A stretch of DNA of 64,000 nt, taken from contig JAJGBQ010000005.1 of the NCBI GenBank assembly GCA_022457065.1, positions 4,278,001 to 4,342,000 on the forward strand. The letters run 5' to 3'. Positions 56,469 through 64,000 of the stretch are shown one piece after another (position 1 is the stretch's first letter; the number at the start of each line of letters is the position of its first letter). The notes below the pieces were generated by a model. The model made no database searches, was not told where the DNA came from, and was given only the letters and a program-made list of their open reading frames with translations. This stretch comes from Curvularia sp. ZM96 (Eukaryota > Ascomycota > Dothideomycetes > Pleosporales > Pleosporaceae). Position numbers and translations under genes: made by a program.

Positions 56469-57908
56469 TATAGCATATCTCGATTACTATAACATAAAAG
56501 AGATCTATAGAAGTAAAAGCTAATACGTAAAGACTGTAGGATATAGTTACCTAGAGAGTCGAAGTCTTAAAAGTTTAGCGTTAATAATTAAGTTTAATAT
56601 AAGTAACACGTTTAGGCACGACTTTACCTATAAAAGAATTATATAATATTCGTCTATTAGTTTACTGCTATGTTATGCTACTATATAAGTAATATAGACT
56701 TATCTTATCTACTGTTAGATACTAAAAGACATTATTAGACGTTTAGTATAAATTACATTATATGTGCAAGTCTATTCCTATAAGTTTTTAGAAGCTAAGA
56801 TTCTACTACTCTTATTCGCGATTAATCTCTATCTCTACCTTACGATATACTTCTATAGTTACTACAGCATCGTCTATACTTAACATAGGGCCCTACTTAA
56901 TTAAGCGGCCTAGAGCCCTAAGCGCTAGATTTTTAAGATTAGGGCCCTAGTGAGCACTAGAATTAGCATATTTGCGGTACCCACTATACTTTTGTGTATC
57001 GCGGACAGATAAGCTTACTTTGCCCTAGCTTACTAGTATCGGACCTTTCCCCTCACAGCCTCTTAGGTCTGGCTTGCTTGCGGGACGGGTATCTGTTCGA
57101 AGTGCGTCAGAGAAGGTAAGTCGGTCCCTCTTATGCTGCGGATTAATTACATCGTATGTAGCTGATGACATAGCAATGGAGTCTATGTTATTGGAATTAC
57201 CTTTGATAGTGACTGAGCGGTGGTGGAAAGAAGAAAGGAAAGGGGCCGGCTGCTGCCTAGCCAAGCGACTAGCGTAGGTGCGCAGCCTTGCACCAATCAC
57301 TCTTGTGTAACGTGACATAGCTAAACAATCGAACCTTGTAGCGTTAGTGACTTCAACAAACCGGAAAAAGCTAAGTCGTTGTTTGCTTGATAGAAACATA
57401 TCTACAGAGTTTGGTAGGATATGAATTTTCTTTCATAGTAAGAACCTGTACTAATGATTGCTCTCAACTTAAGGTTCATGAAACAAGGAATAAACTATTT
57501 CTGTACTATGGTGGGGGTCTTTGTGTTCAGCTTCTGGATGCTGATGAGGCCATATAGATCTATGCATGACCAAAGTATCATAGGGTGACCGTTGCAACAT
57601 GCAGAATACCTAGATCAGGCTATGCCTCTGACAAATCTTACAAGATGATCAGGACCTAAGAAAAATTTAGCAGGAGACATTAACCATGGTCAGACAAATT
57701 AGGCGAAGGGCTTGGGCGCGCAGCAGCCGTCAGAGCTAAGCGAAAGAGAACCCCGCCCTCAAGCGAAGTCGCTCCTCGGAGCTTGACGATAAAGTCCTCT
57801 TCAGCCCAGTGGTATGCGTCGCGATTTCGATCACCTATTTCTAGGCGTCGAGGAACCCTTGCCGCTTGTCGTTGTGTGGTGGTGTCTTGTACTGATTGTC
57901 TCTTCAAC
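56469..57908. other. AT-rich block then promoter of second HET gene
   Basis: 56469-57000 is RIP-like with stops everywhere. 57000-57900 has more balanced composition. The minus-strand 124-codon frame at 57399-57025 carries no recognised domain. A plus-strand frame is open from about 57783 into the HET gene but has no ATG before 57909. Confidence 0.5.
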
Positions 57909-60557
57909 ATGGCATCCGTGGAGGGCCGGATCTATAGCACGCTCAGGCTTGCTGGCCGCCAGATCCGGCTCCTTACCATCTTGCCTGCTCCAACAAATAT
58001 CGCCGACCCCCAAGCTTCGCCGCTTGTGTGCAAATTGGAGGTCAGGCAAGAGCCTTTACCAGAGCCTGAGGCAATCAAGGCGGGCTTTACCGCGCCCAAT
58101 CATATAGACTTTGGGCACTATGTCACAGATCCCCCGCAGGAAAATCACGTTCAGCAACTGCGGAATGAAATTCGTTACAGTGTTCACAAGCTCGAAAAAT
58201 GGAAATATGGTCGCAGAGGTCGTGCACTAAGCAAGCTCTACTCCGTTGTCACAGGAAAGCAGTTAGAGTCAAGCATTGAAATACCTATCTTTGGGATCGT
58301 AGATTTGCTCAATGCAGATGAGCGAGAGGCGGCAATACTCAAGGAGGGGCGTGCACCCAACTACCTCAACAAAATCTGGACCGAGTCTATGTTGATGGAA
58401 ACGAAGGTAGACGTAGAAGGTCATTCTTTGTTCATAGGCAAACGAACACTACCGGAACAGCGCACTGGATACCTACCTCTCGATCAGGTGAATCCATTCT
58501 TCCGCACACAGCAGGATTTTCGACCCAAGGAATCTTCGACACATACCGACAACTACCTCGCCCTGTCTTATGCTTGGGGCGACCCCGAGTCATTGGAAGA
58601 GATGATCTTGAATGACAGTACAATTCAAGTCAGAAGTAACCTAGCAGCGGCTTTGCGACGCTTCAGATCGATGGACTACTTCCGCTCTGGAGGCAAGATT
58701 TGGGTAGACTCGCTTTGCATCAATCAAAGCAACTCAAGGGAGAGAGAGATACAGATCGGGATGATGTCATCCATCTACAAAGCTGCCGGGAATATCATTG
58801 TCTGGCTGGGGTCTGGTTCATATGACAGCGACAGAGCGATTGGGTTGTTGGAAACCTGTGGGACGAACTACCGAGCAGAATATGCAGAGTTCTGCGATGG
58901 CTCCGATCCTATCACTGCAACCACATGGCGAACAATGGCTCAGATTCGCATGGACACAGCTTACAAGAAGTGGCGCGCTTACCATCAAGCAGATGATGAT
59001 CTTCTGGATCTCATAGCAGTGCCGCTATATGACTTCTTTGACCGACCATATTGGCGACGGCTGTGGATCATACAGGAATTATGCATGGGTCATGCAGATA
59101 TGCCAGTTGTGTGCGGTGAACGCGTGACACAATGGCGATATATTCGAGATGGTGTCCTGATGTACATGTCCATCATCGACCTCCTGATACAAACAACACA
59201 TCAGAATTTGCTCGAAGAGGGACGCATAATGCATGAGCATTCCCTGCCTCACGTAGCTCAGATTGCTCAACTTGAGATCATGGGCCATAGGCGCGAAATC
59301 CCAAAGCCTGATCTGGAAAGCTTGCCCCTTATAGTGCCCAGTGAGTTTGAGCAGGGACCACTTTTAGGCAGTGCTCTCCGTAGAGCCACCATATTAGCTT
59401 CCCGGTCATTTTGTTCCATCTCCCATGATCGTATATATGGCATGCTCAGCATTCCGGCGCTACCAAAACTAGAGGTTGTGGTGGACTATGAAAAAGATCT
59501 CGCCAGTGTGTACACAGAATTCAGTGCGGCATGCGTTCAGCATGGTAGTTTGGACTTCTTTGCGCTTCTAGACGGGAGCTTCATGTCTGCAACTGATTGG
59601 CATGGTAACCCACAGTCAAAATACAAGCCATCATGGGTCCCCGACTATGGAAGGAAGCCCATTGGACAGATTGGAATCATTGATGGAGAATTCCATGCGG
59701 GTGGTTACATCGGTGTCGGTACAGGAGTAACGATTGGGGTGAATGCCACTGATCGTATCATTATGCGTTCAGCGACTACGCACAATGGCTTCCTGTTCTG
59801 CGATGGCAAAGTTGTCGACAAGATTGATGGTGTCGGCGCCATCTCAAAGGCCGATCTCGAGTCAGGAGCTCTAAAGATCAACTCTGAGGACGACGTGGCT
59901 GTCATACATCAACCAAGATTGACAGCTGACCTGGACGCCAATGCTTCATCCTCAGGTGTACGAGAAGTGTACAAAGTCCTAGTAGCAGGCTGCGATTCGA
60001 ATGGAAGTCCCGCCCCAGCATCATTTAGCTGCCTCTATAGTGCGTTCACACAAGCAGAGCCACCTAAAACCTCTTCTCTCTACCGGAACTGGCACTTTAT
60101 CAAGTCCAGTGCGGATTTCATGATCGGTGGTTATTCACTTGCTTCATACTTTGACCACCTGGCCACAGAAAACGATCGACCTCCACGCACAACACTCGCT
60201 CGACGCAGCATGTTGGACATAGCAGCAGCGTCTCAAGCCATGACGGCTTGTACAAGAATGCGAAAGCTCATCATGACAGCTTCTGGTCTCCTTGGCCTTG
60301 CTCCAGCAATAACGCGTCCGGATGATGCTGTCTTAGTTATCAAAGGTCATGGCAAGCCGGTGATTGCACGTCAACATCAAGATGATCGTCAAGACCTCTG
60401 GCATCTGATCGGCGAAGCATACATACCCGGCATTATGAATGCAGAAAAGTTGCCAATGGATCTGAATTACTGGAATTACGAGGAGACTCGGGCGGCAGCG
60501 GAGACTTTGCAGCAGATTGTTTTCGTTGGATCTAAAGATTGCTGGAATTTTAGATAA
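57909..60557 (+). CDS. HET-domain (heterokaryon incompatibility) protein
   Basis: 882 residues from ATG 57909, which begins MASVEGRIYSTLRLAGRQIRLLTI, the usual HET-protein opening. The HET domain lies after a roughly 190-residue N-terminal part: YLALSYAWGDPES near 216-228, KIWVDSLCINQSNS near 262-275 and SIYKAAGNIIVWLGSG near 288-303. YDFFDRPYWRRLWIIQELCMG follows near 375, and the DRIYGMLSIPALP segment near 505. The C-terminus contains EAYIPGIMNAE, a frequent end motif of this class. No extra sensing domain is seen. It is intact and intronless. HET proteins are inducers of incompatibility cell death; partner and trigger are unknown. Confidence 0.88.
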   Translation: MASVEGRIYSTLRLAGRQIRLLTILPAPTNIADPQASPLVCKLEVRQEPLPEPEAIKAGFTAPNHIDFGHYVTDPPQENHVQQLRNEIRYSVHKLEKWKYGRRGRALSKLYSVVTGKQLESSIEIPIFGIVDLLNADEREAAILKEGRAPNYLNKIWTESMLMETKVDVEGHSLFIGKRTLPEQRTGYLPLDQVNPFFRTQQDFRPKESSTHTDNYLALSYAWGDPESLEEMILNDSTIQVRSNLAAALRRFRSMDYFRSGGKIWVDSLCINQSNSREREIQIGMMSSIYKAAGNIIVWLGSGSYDSDRAIGLLETCGTNYRAEYAEFCDGSDPITATTWRTMAQIRMDTAYKKWRAYHQADDDLLDLIAVPLYDFFDRPYWRRLWIIQELCMGHADMPVVCGERVTQWRYIRDGVLMYMSIIDLLIQTTHQNLLEEGRIMHEHSLPHVAQIAQLEIMGHRREIPKPDLESLPLIVPSEFEQGPLLGSALRRATILASRSFCSISHDRIYGMLSIPALPKLEVVVDYEKDLASVYTEFSAACVQHGSLDFFALLDGSFMSATDWHGNPQSKYKPSWVPDYGRKPIGQIGIIDGEFHAGGYIGVGTGVTIGVNATDRIIMRSATTHNGFLFCDGKVVDKIDGVGAISKADLESGALKINSEDDVAVIHQPRLTADLDANASSSGVREVYKVLVAGCDSNGSPAPASFSCLYSAFTQAEPPKTSSLYRNWHFIKSSADFMIGGYSLASYFDHLATENDRPPRTTLARRSMLDIAAASQAMTACTRMRKLIMTASGLLGLAPAITRPDDAVLVIKGHGKPVIARQHQDDRQDLWHLIGEAYIPGIMNAEKLPMDLNYWNYEETRAAAETLQQIVFVGSKDCWNFR

Positions 60558-61210
60558 CGTTAAGGGCTTCTATCTTCCTCCTTCTTAGCTATGCTATACA
60601 GTGAGAGGACTAAGCTTAGCCTCACTCTATAACACGATGAAATAGAGTCGATTTTATTAAAATGTACTGCAAAACTAAGAATCGTGTACAGACATTTCGA
60701 GTTAGTTTTATTAAAACTTTAGAGTTAGTTTCTTTGCTATTAATAACTTCTAAAATTTATACTATTAGAACTAGACCTATAGTAGATATATATCTATTAG
60801 TAGTGTAAGTTTTAAAGCTTTTATAGTAAGACTAAGAGCGTAATAGCTATGTTACACAGGGTTTCGCTATACTCACCTAGTCTCGGTCTGGGTTAGGGCG
60901 AGACTTGTATAAAGTATTCCGTGCGATTATTTTCTAGTAATTTATAGTAGAAAGAAGTTATAAGAGCTTAGCTAATAGTAAAGTAATAATTAATTCTATA
61001 AGAATAGAATAACTAAGTATTAATCTATATAAGAGAAGAACTTATAAGAGTTAACTATAACAAGTATAATAATAAAATCTAACCTAGTTTTATACTTATT
61101 ATAATCTACCTAGCTATTAGAACAGCCTTTACTATTACTAACGGTCTCTTCTACTATAATAGCCCTCTACTATTATATATACTCCTGCTATTACTGTGCC
61201 AGTGTACAGT

Positions 61211-61248
61211 GTGACTAGTCAGGTGACGCATGTCACCTAACTAGTCAC
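61211..61248. repeat. Hairpin-forming inverted repeat, 17-bp arms
   Basis: Left arm 61211-61227 and right arm 61232-61248 are complementary at 16 of 17 positions around a 4-base GCAT loop. A further partial copy of the arm, TAGTCACGTG, follows. It lies in otherwise AT-rich, non-coding sequence. Confidence 0.8.
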
Positions 61249-61930
61249 CTGCCTAGTCACGTGCTTGAGTCTGATAGTATATGTAGTTCCTCTAGTAGAT
61301 AGAGAGGGAATATTAACCTCACGATAGGACGAACTATCTACTCTTCGATTTTACCTATGTTAAGAATACAACTTTCTTTCTTTACCTCTCTCTTCTCTTA
61401 GTGACTACTACAGTGACTAGTCTATTATCGTCTACTTAAGTAGGTACTGTGGCCTCATACTCTCTACACCCTCTCACTAATTCGCATTTCTATTTGAGAT
61501 CTAGACGATTCTTAGTCACATTAGCGCTTCTAGTAGTTAATACTGGCCGTTTGCCAAGGAGCATTCGCGTGACTTCGTTCTGTCTCTTTACTAGCATGAG
61601 CCACTAATCGCGCACCTTTTTAGGATTCTATGTGTCTAGGTCTACTATAAACGCAGCGTTGTTTACTTTGACCTCGCTATTTTTTACTAGCTATTTAAGC
61701 TTGGTAAGCGCCGTGCGTGCTTATAGTACTCTAGCGTTGCTAAAAGTATAAATTGTTTGTAGGCAGCCCTGCACGTCCTTAGAAAAGAGCGAAAGAATAT
61801 ACGTTGAAACGGGGCTAAATAACGTGGTATAGGTTTTATTTGCTCGACGAGAAGGGCCGGGATCGCGCTTATATACGCGGCTGCTGCATTGGATCAATTA
61901 GTGAGACCTGTTTTGAAAAGTGCGGTTGCA

Positions 61931-61967
61931 ATGTGTGCGATGTGTGCGATGTGTGCGATGTGTGCGA
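61931..61967 (+). repeat. 9-bp tandem repeat (GTGTGCGAT)
   Basis: About four units of a 9-bp repeat, translated in one frame as CDV repeats. The enclosing 86-codon frame is not considered a gene because its composition is driven by the repeat. Confidence 0.75.
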
Positions 61968-62097
61968 GGCGTGCTGCGCAGCTGCTGGAGGTCGTGCTGT
62001 CGTGAGATGCTGCCGTCTTCGACACGACCCTGGCGTCACGGCTGGTGTGAATGTCGATGATGACAGGCTCCTTAGAAAGGCGCGCGTCCTAGCTTAC

Positions 62098-62373
62098 TGA
62101 CTGTTGTTGAGCGTGCTTGTCGTTGATGGAGCTGAACAGTGCGTTGAGGCTGGTGGCGTCGTTCAGGGAGGGGCAGGCGGCGATGCTGCTGAAGCGTTCT
62201 CGGGGAACGTTGAGGTATCGCGTTATAGACTGCCGAGATCCCAGAGACGTTGTCGTTGCTCGAAAAGAAAGGCATTGTTGTAGGGGTTAGTGTTGTGAGA
62301 TTGGTATTACGACAGATGTGGTGAATAAAGAGGATGGAGACGGCTTGGAAGGAGATCGCTGTATAGATGCCAT
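62098..62373 (-). CDS. Possible small two-exon gene
   Basis: From ATG 62373 the minus strand reads MASIQRSPSKPSPSSLFTTSV to a GTAATA donor near 62311. If it is joined to an acceptor GGCAG near 62232, it continues SITRYLNVPRERFSSIAACPSLNDATSLNALFSSINDKHAQQQSVS and stops. The second part has a credible, non-repetitive composition, and the putative intron contains CACTAACCC as a branch site. No family is recognised. This is a tentative model of about 67 residues. Confidence 0.27.
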
Positions 62374-62594
62374 GCACATGATCATTCAGCTCATCACGTG
62401 CTGTCTGTCGCCCCGCATCAGGCTATACAGGGAGGCTGAGTAGCTGAGTAGCTGATAGCAGCACCTGCGATGGCAGTGTTGGTGTTCTTACCGGAGTCGC
62501 GCACAGCGTGCTGGATATTCATCTCTGCAACTTGATACGATATTTCTCCCTACAGATTTCAGGCTAAGCACTCGGCCTGTGGTGTGGCATCGCC

Positions 62595-63752
62595 ATGAAT
62601 GGTGTCCAGCCTACGGTGAGCGACCCTCAACATCCTTCTCGAGGCTGCCGGCAGCGGCCGGCATATCGCAACCATTTTGACGTCGCCATCGTGTGCGCCT
62701 TGCCACTCGAGTACGACGCCGTCACTCTTCTGATAGATGAATTCTGGGACGAAACTGGTGACTCTTACGGCAGAGCTGTTGGAGATGGCAACAATTACAG
62801 GACCGGTCGCATAGGATCTCATCATGTCGTCATTGTGCTGCTGCCTGGAATAGGAAAGGTGAACGCCGCGGTCGCTGTTGCACGCCTCCGTACAAGCTAC
62901 TCTAATATCAAGCTGGGCCTTCTAGTTGGAATATGCGGCGGAGTACCCTCAGCTGGGAGCAGCAACGAAATCCTGTTGGGCGATGTCATCATTAGTGAGA
63001 CGGTGGTTCAATATGACTACGGTCGACGATACCCTGATTCATTTGCAACCAAAACAACCATCGGAGAAGGACTCAGCAGAACAAGTACAGACGTTCGTGG
63101 CTTGTTAGCTTTTCTGCGCTCGGAAGAAGGCTTGGGACGTCTTCAACAGAGAACTTCGTACTTTCTGCATACCCTACAGCAACACGCTGTTCAAACAAGG
63201 CGCAACCACTACAACTACCCGGGCGCCAGTTTCGACAAACTTTTTGAGCCCGAATATCGACATAGACATCATGGCTCATGTTTCTGTATCTGCAGCCAGT
63301 GGAAAGAACTGTCGGACTCCGTCTGTCAGGAGGCGTCCAGTGTTCCCTGCAGCGAGACACGGTGTGAGAATGGGAATCTAGTACGTCGGGAACGCCTGGA
63401 AAGACGGCTTGCTCTTGAAACGCAGAACGACGTTACAGCTGTTCAGAGCCCGCTTATCTTTGTCGGTCGCATTGCTTCAGGAGATACTGTCATGAAGTCC
63501 GGGAAGGACAGGGATAGGATTGCGAAAGAACAAAACGTCATCGCGTTTGAGATGGAAGGTGCTGGGTTCTGGGAGGAGCTTCCGTGTCTTGTTGTGAAGG
63601 GGGTGTGCGACTATGCGGACAGCCATAAAGATAAATCGTGGCAGCCCTTCGCTGCCGCAACGGCTGCCGCGACGATGAGAGCTCTTCTTGAGAGGTATAT
63701 TCGAACTGACACGCAACTTTCTCACTCACCCCTCGAAGGTACGAAAGATTAG
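62595..63752 (+). CDS. Nucleoside phosphorylase (PNP_UDP) domain protein
   Basis: 385 residues from ATG 62595. After a short polar leader, FDVAIVCALPLEYDAV starts the phosphorylase fold near 28. VVIVLLPGIGKVNAAVA near 76, GLLVGICGGVPS (phosphate/ribose-binding loop) near 110, LGDVIIS near 130, and IASGDTVMKSG with VIAFEMEGAGFWEELPCLVVKGVCDYADSHKDKSWQPFAAATAAA near 297-365 complete the active-site set (Glu, Met, Glu and Asp retained). A Cys-rich insert lies at about 225-265. In fungi this domain is often the N-terminal effector of NLR-like proteins. Here the frame stops after the domain, with no NACHT, NB-ARC or repeat region before the window ends, so it appears stand-alone. Confidence 0.88.
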   Translation: MNGVQPTVSDPQHPSRGCRQRPAYRNHFDVAIVCALPLEYDAVTLLIDEFWDETGDSYGRAVGDGNNYRTGRIGSHHVVIVLLPGIGKVNAAVAVARLRTSYSNIKLGLLVGICGGVPSAGSSNEILLGDVIISETVVQYDYGRRYPDSFATKTTIGEGLSRTSTDVRGLLAFLRSEEGLGRLQQRTSYFLHTLQQHAVQTRRNHYNYPGASFDKLFEPEYRHRHHGSCFCICSQWKELSDSVCQEASSVPCSETRCENGNLVRRERLERRLALETQNDVTAVQSPLIFVGRIASGDTVMKSGKDRDRIAKEQNVIAFEMEGAGFWEELPCLVVKGVCDYADSHKDKSWQPFAAATAAATMRALLERYIRTDTQLSHSPLEGTKD

Positions 63753-64000
63753 TCTCCATGTACTCTCAATGTGCTGATAGTATAGTTAGGCTTGGAAGTG
63801 CAAACTATAAAAAGCTGGGAAACTGACTTCCCGAAACTCGCAAGCAGCTCAATTTTCCACCAAAACAAACCCTGTAAGTTGTGCGCAGATCACTAACAGT
63901 TCAACAGACGCTAACGGCCTCTTAGGGCGCGATGTCATTGTTCAAGGTGCTGTGAAACATCTTCCGAATGGAGTACGCAACTCGTTAGGTGCTTTATCGA
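63753..64000. other. 3' flank at window end
   Basis: About 250 bp after the phosphorylase gene. From about 63911 an open stretch reads into the window edge (LLGRDVIVQGAVKHLPNGVRN) and might be the start of another coding exon, but it is too short to judge. Confidence 0.3.

Larger units (their letters stand above)
60558..62594. other. AT-rich RIP-like block followed by short GC-richer stretch
   Basis: 60560-61500 is AT-rich and stop-dense. It contains the palindrome at 61211-61248. 61840-62380 is GC-richer, with a GTGTGCGAT tandem repeat at about 61931-61967 and a possible small minus-strand gene listed separately. No other gene is supported. Confidence 0.5.

Noticed and set aside
57025..57399. 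124-codon minus-strand frame
   Set aside because: No recognised family and bordered by RIP-like sequence. It could be a relic but I cannot support it.
61840..62100. Cys-rich 86-codon frame
   Set aside because: The CDV pattern comes from the 9-bp tandem repeat, and the start lies in AT-rich sequence.

Overview
The window looks like part of an accessory compartment of a filamentous ascomycete genome, most likely Dothideomycetes/Pleosporales-type (the exact taxon is inference). The evidence is short GT-AG introns of about 48-75 bp with CTAAC/CTGAT-type branch sites, HET-domain genes, Zn2Cys6 and MFS genes, a Fot1/pogo-type transposon, and long AT-rich blocks full of stop codons that bear the CpA-to-TpA signature of repeat-induced point mutation (RIP). 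No bacterial operon, tRNA, rRNA or CRISPR was seen.

Layout. 1-6.7 kb is AT-rich decayed sequence with one relic gene. 6.7-24.05 kb is a compact block of six intact genes: a dynamin-like GTPase, a protein with a degenerate RNase III domain, a BTB/POZ protein, an OTT_1508-type deaminase, a NadR-like P-loop NTPase (minus strand), and a roughly 1,706-residue protein in which a cellular RNA-dependent RNA polymerase is fused to a UPF1/SAD-3/Hrr1-like SF1 helicase. 24.5-29.1 kb holds relics of a membrane-protein gene and an FAD-linked oxidase around an intact secreted alpha/beta hydrolase. 30.4-36.7 kb holds a Zn2Cys6-ankyrin protein, an unusual Rho-type GTPase and a HET-domain gene transcribed divergently from it. 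36.9-38.3 kb is a broken P450 gene, 39.2-41.0 kb an MFS transporter, and 42.7-44.5 kb an intact 1,847-bp Fot1/pogo-type transposon. 45.5-53.2 kb holds a CorA-like membrane protein, a Ser/Pro-rich hypothetical, a VWA-domain protein, an RTA1-like fragment and a conserved unknown. 54.6-56.5 kb is a second 1,847-bp copy of the transposon, of identical length but mutated throughout by C-to-T changes. 57.9-60.6 kb is a second HET gene and 62.6-63.75 kb a nucleoside-phosphorylase-domain protein.

How the genes may work together (inference). RdRP, a SAD-3/Hrr1-like helicase and RNase III are the parts of an RNA-silencing amplifier, and here the first two are one polypeptide. Together with a dynamin-like GTPase, a toxin-type deaminase and, further along, HET and phosphorylase-domain proteins, the gene content resembles an immunity/self-recognition neighbourhood embedded in a RIP-scarred region. 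No function has been shown from sequence alone. Gene models were spliced by eye from frame continuity, splice sites and family resemblance.
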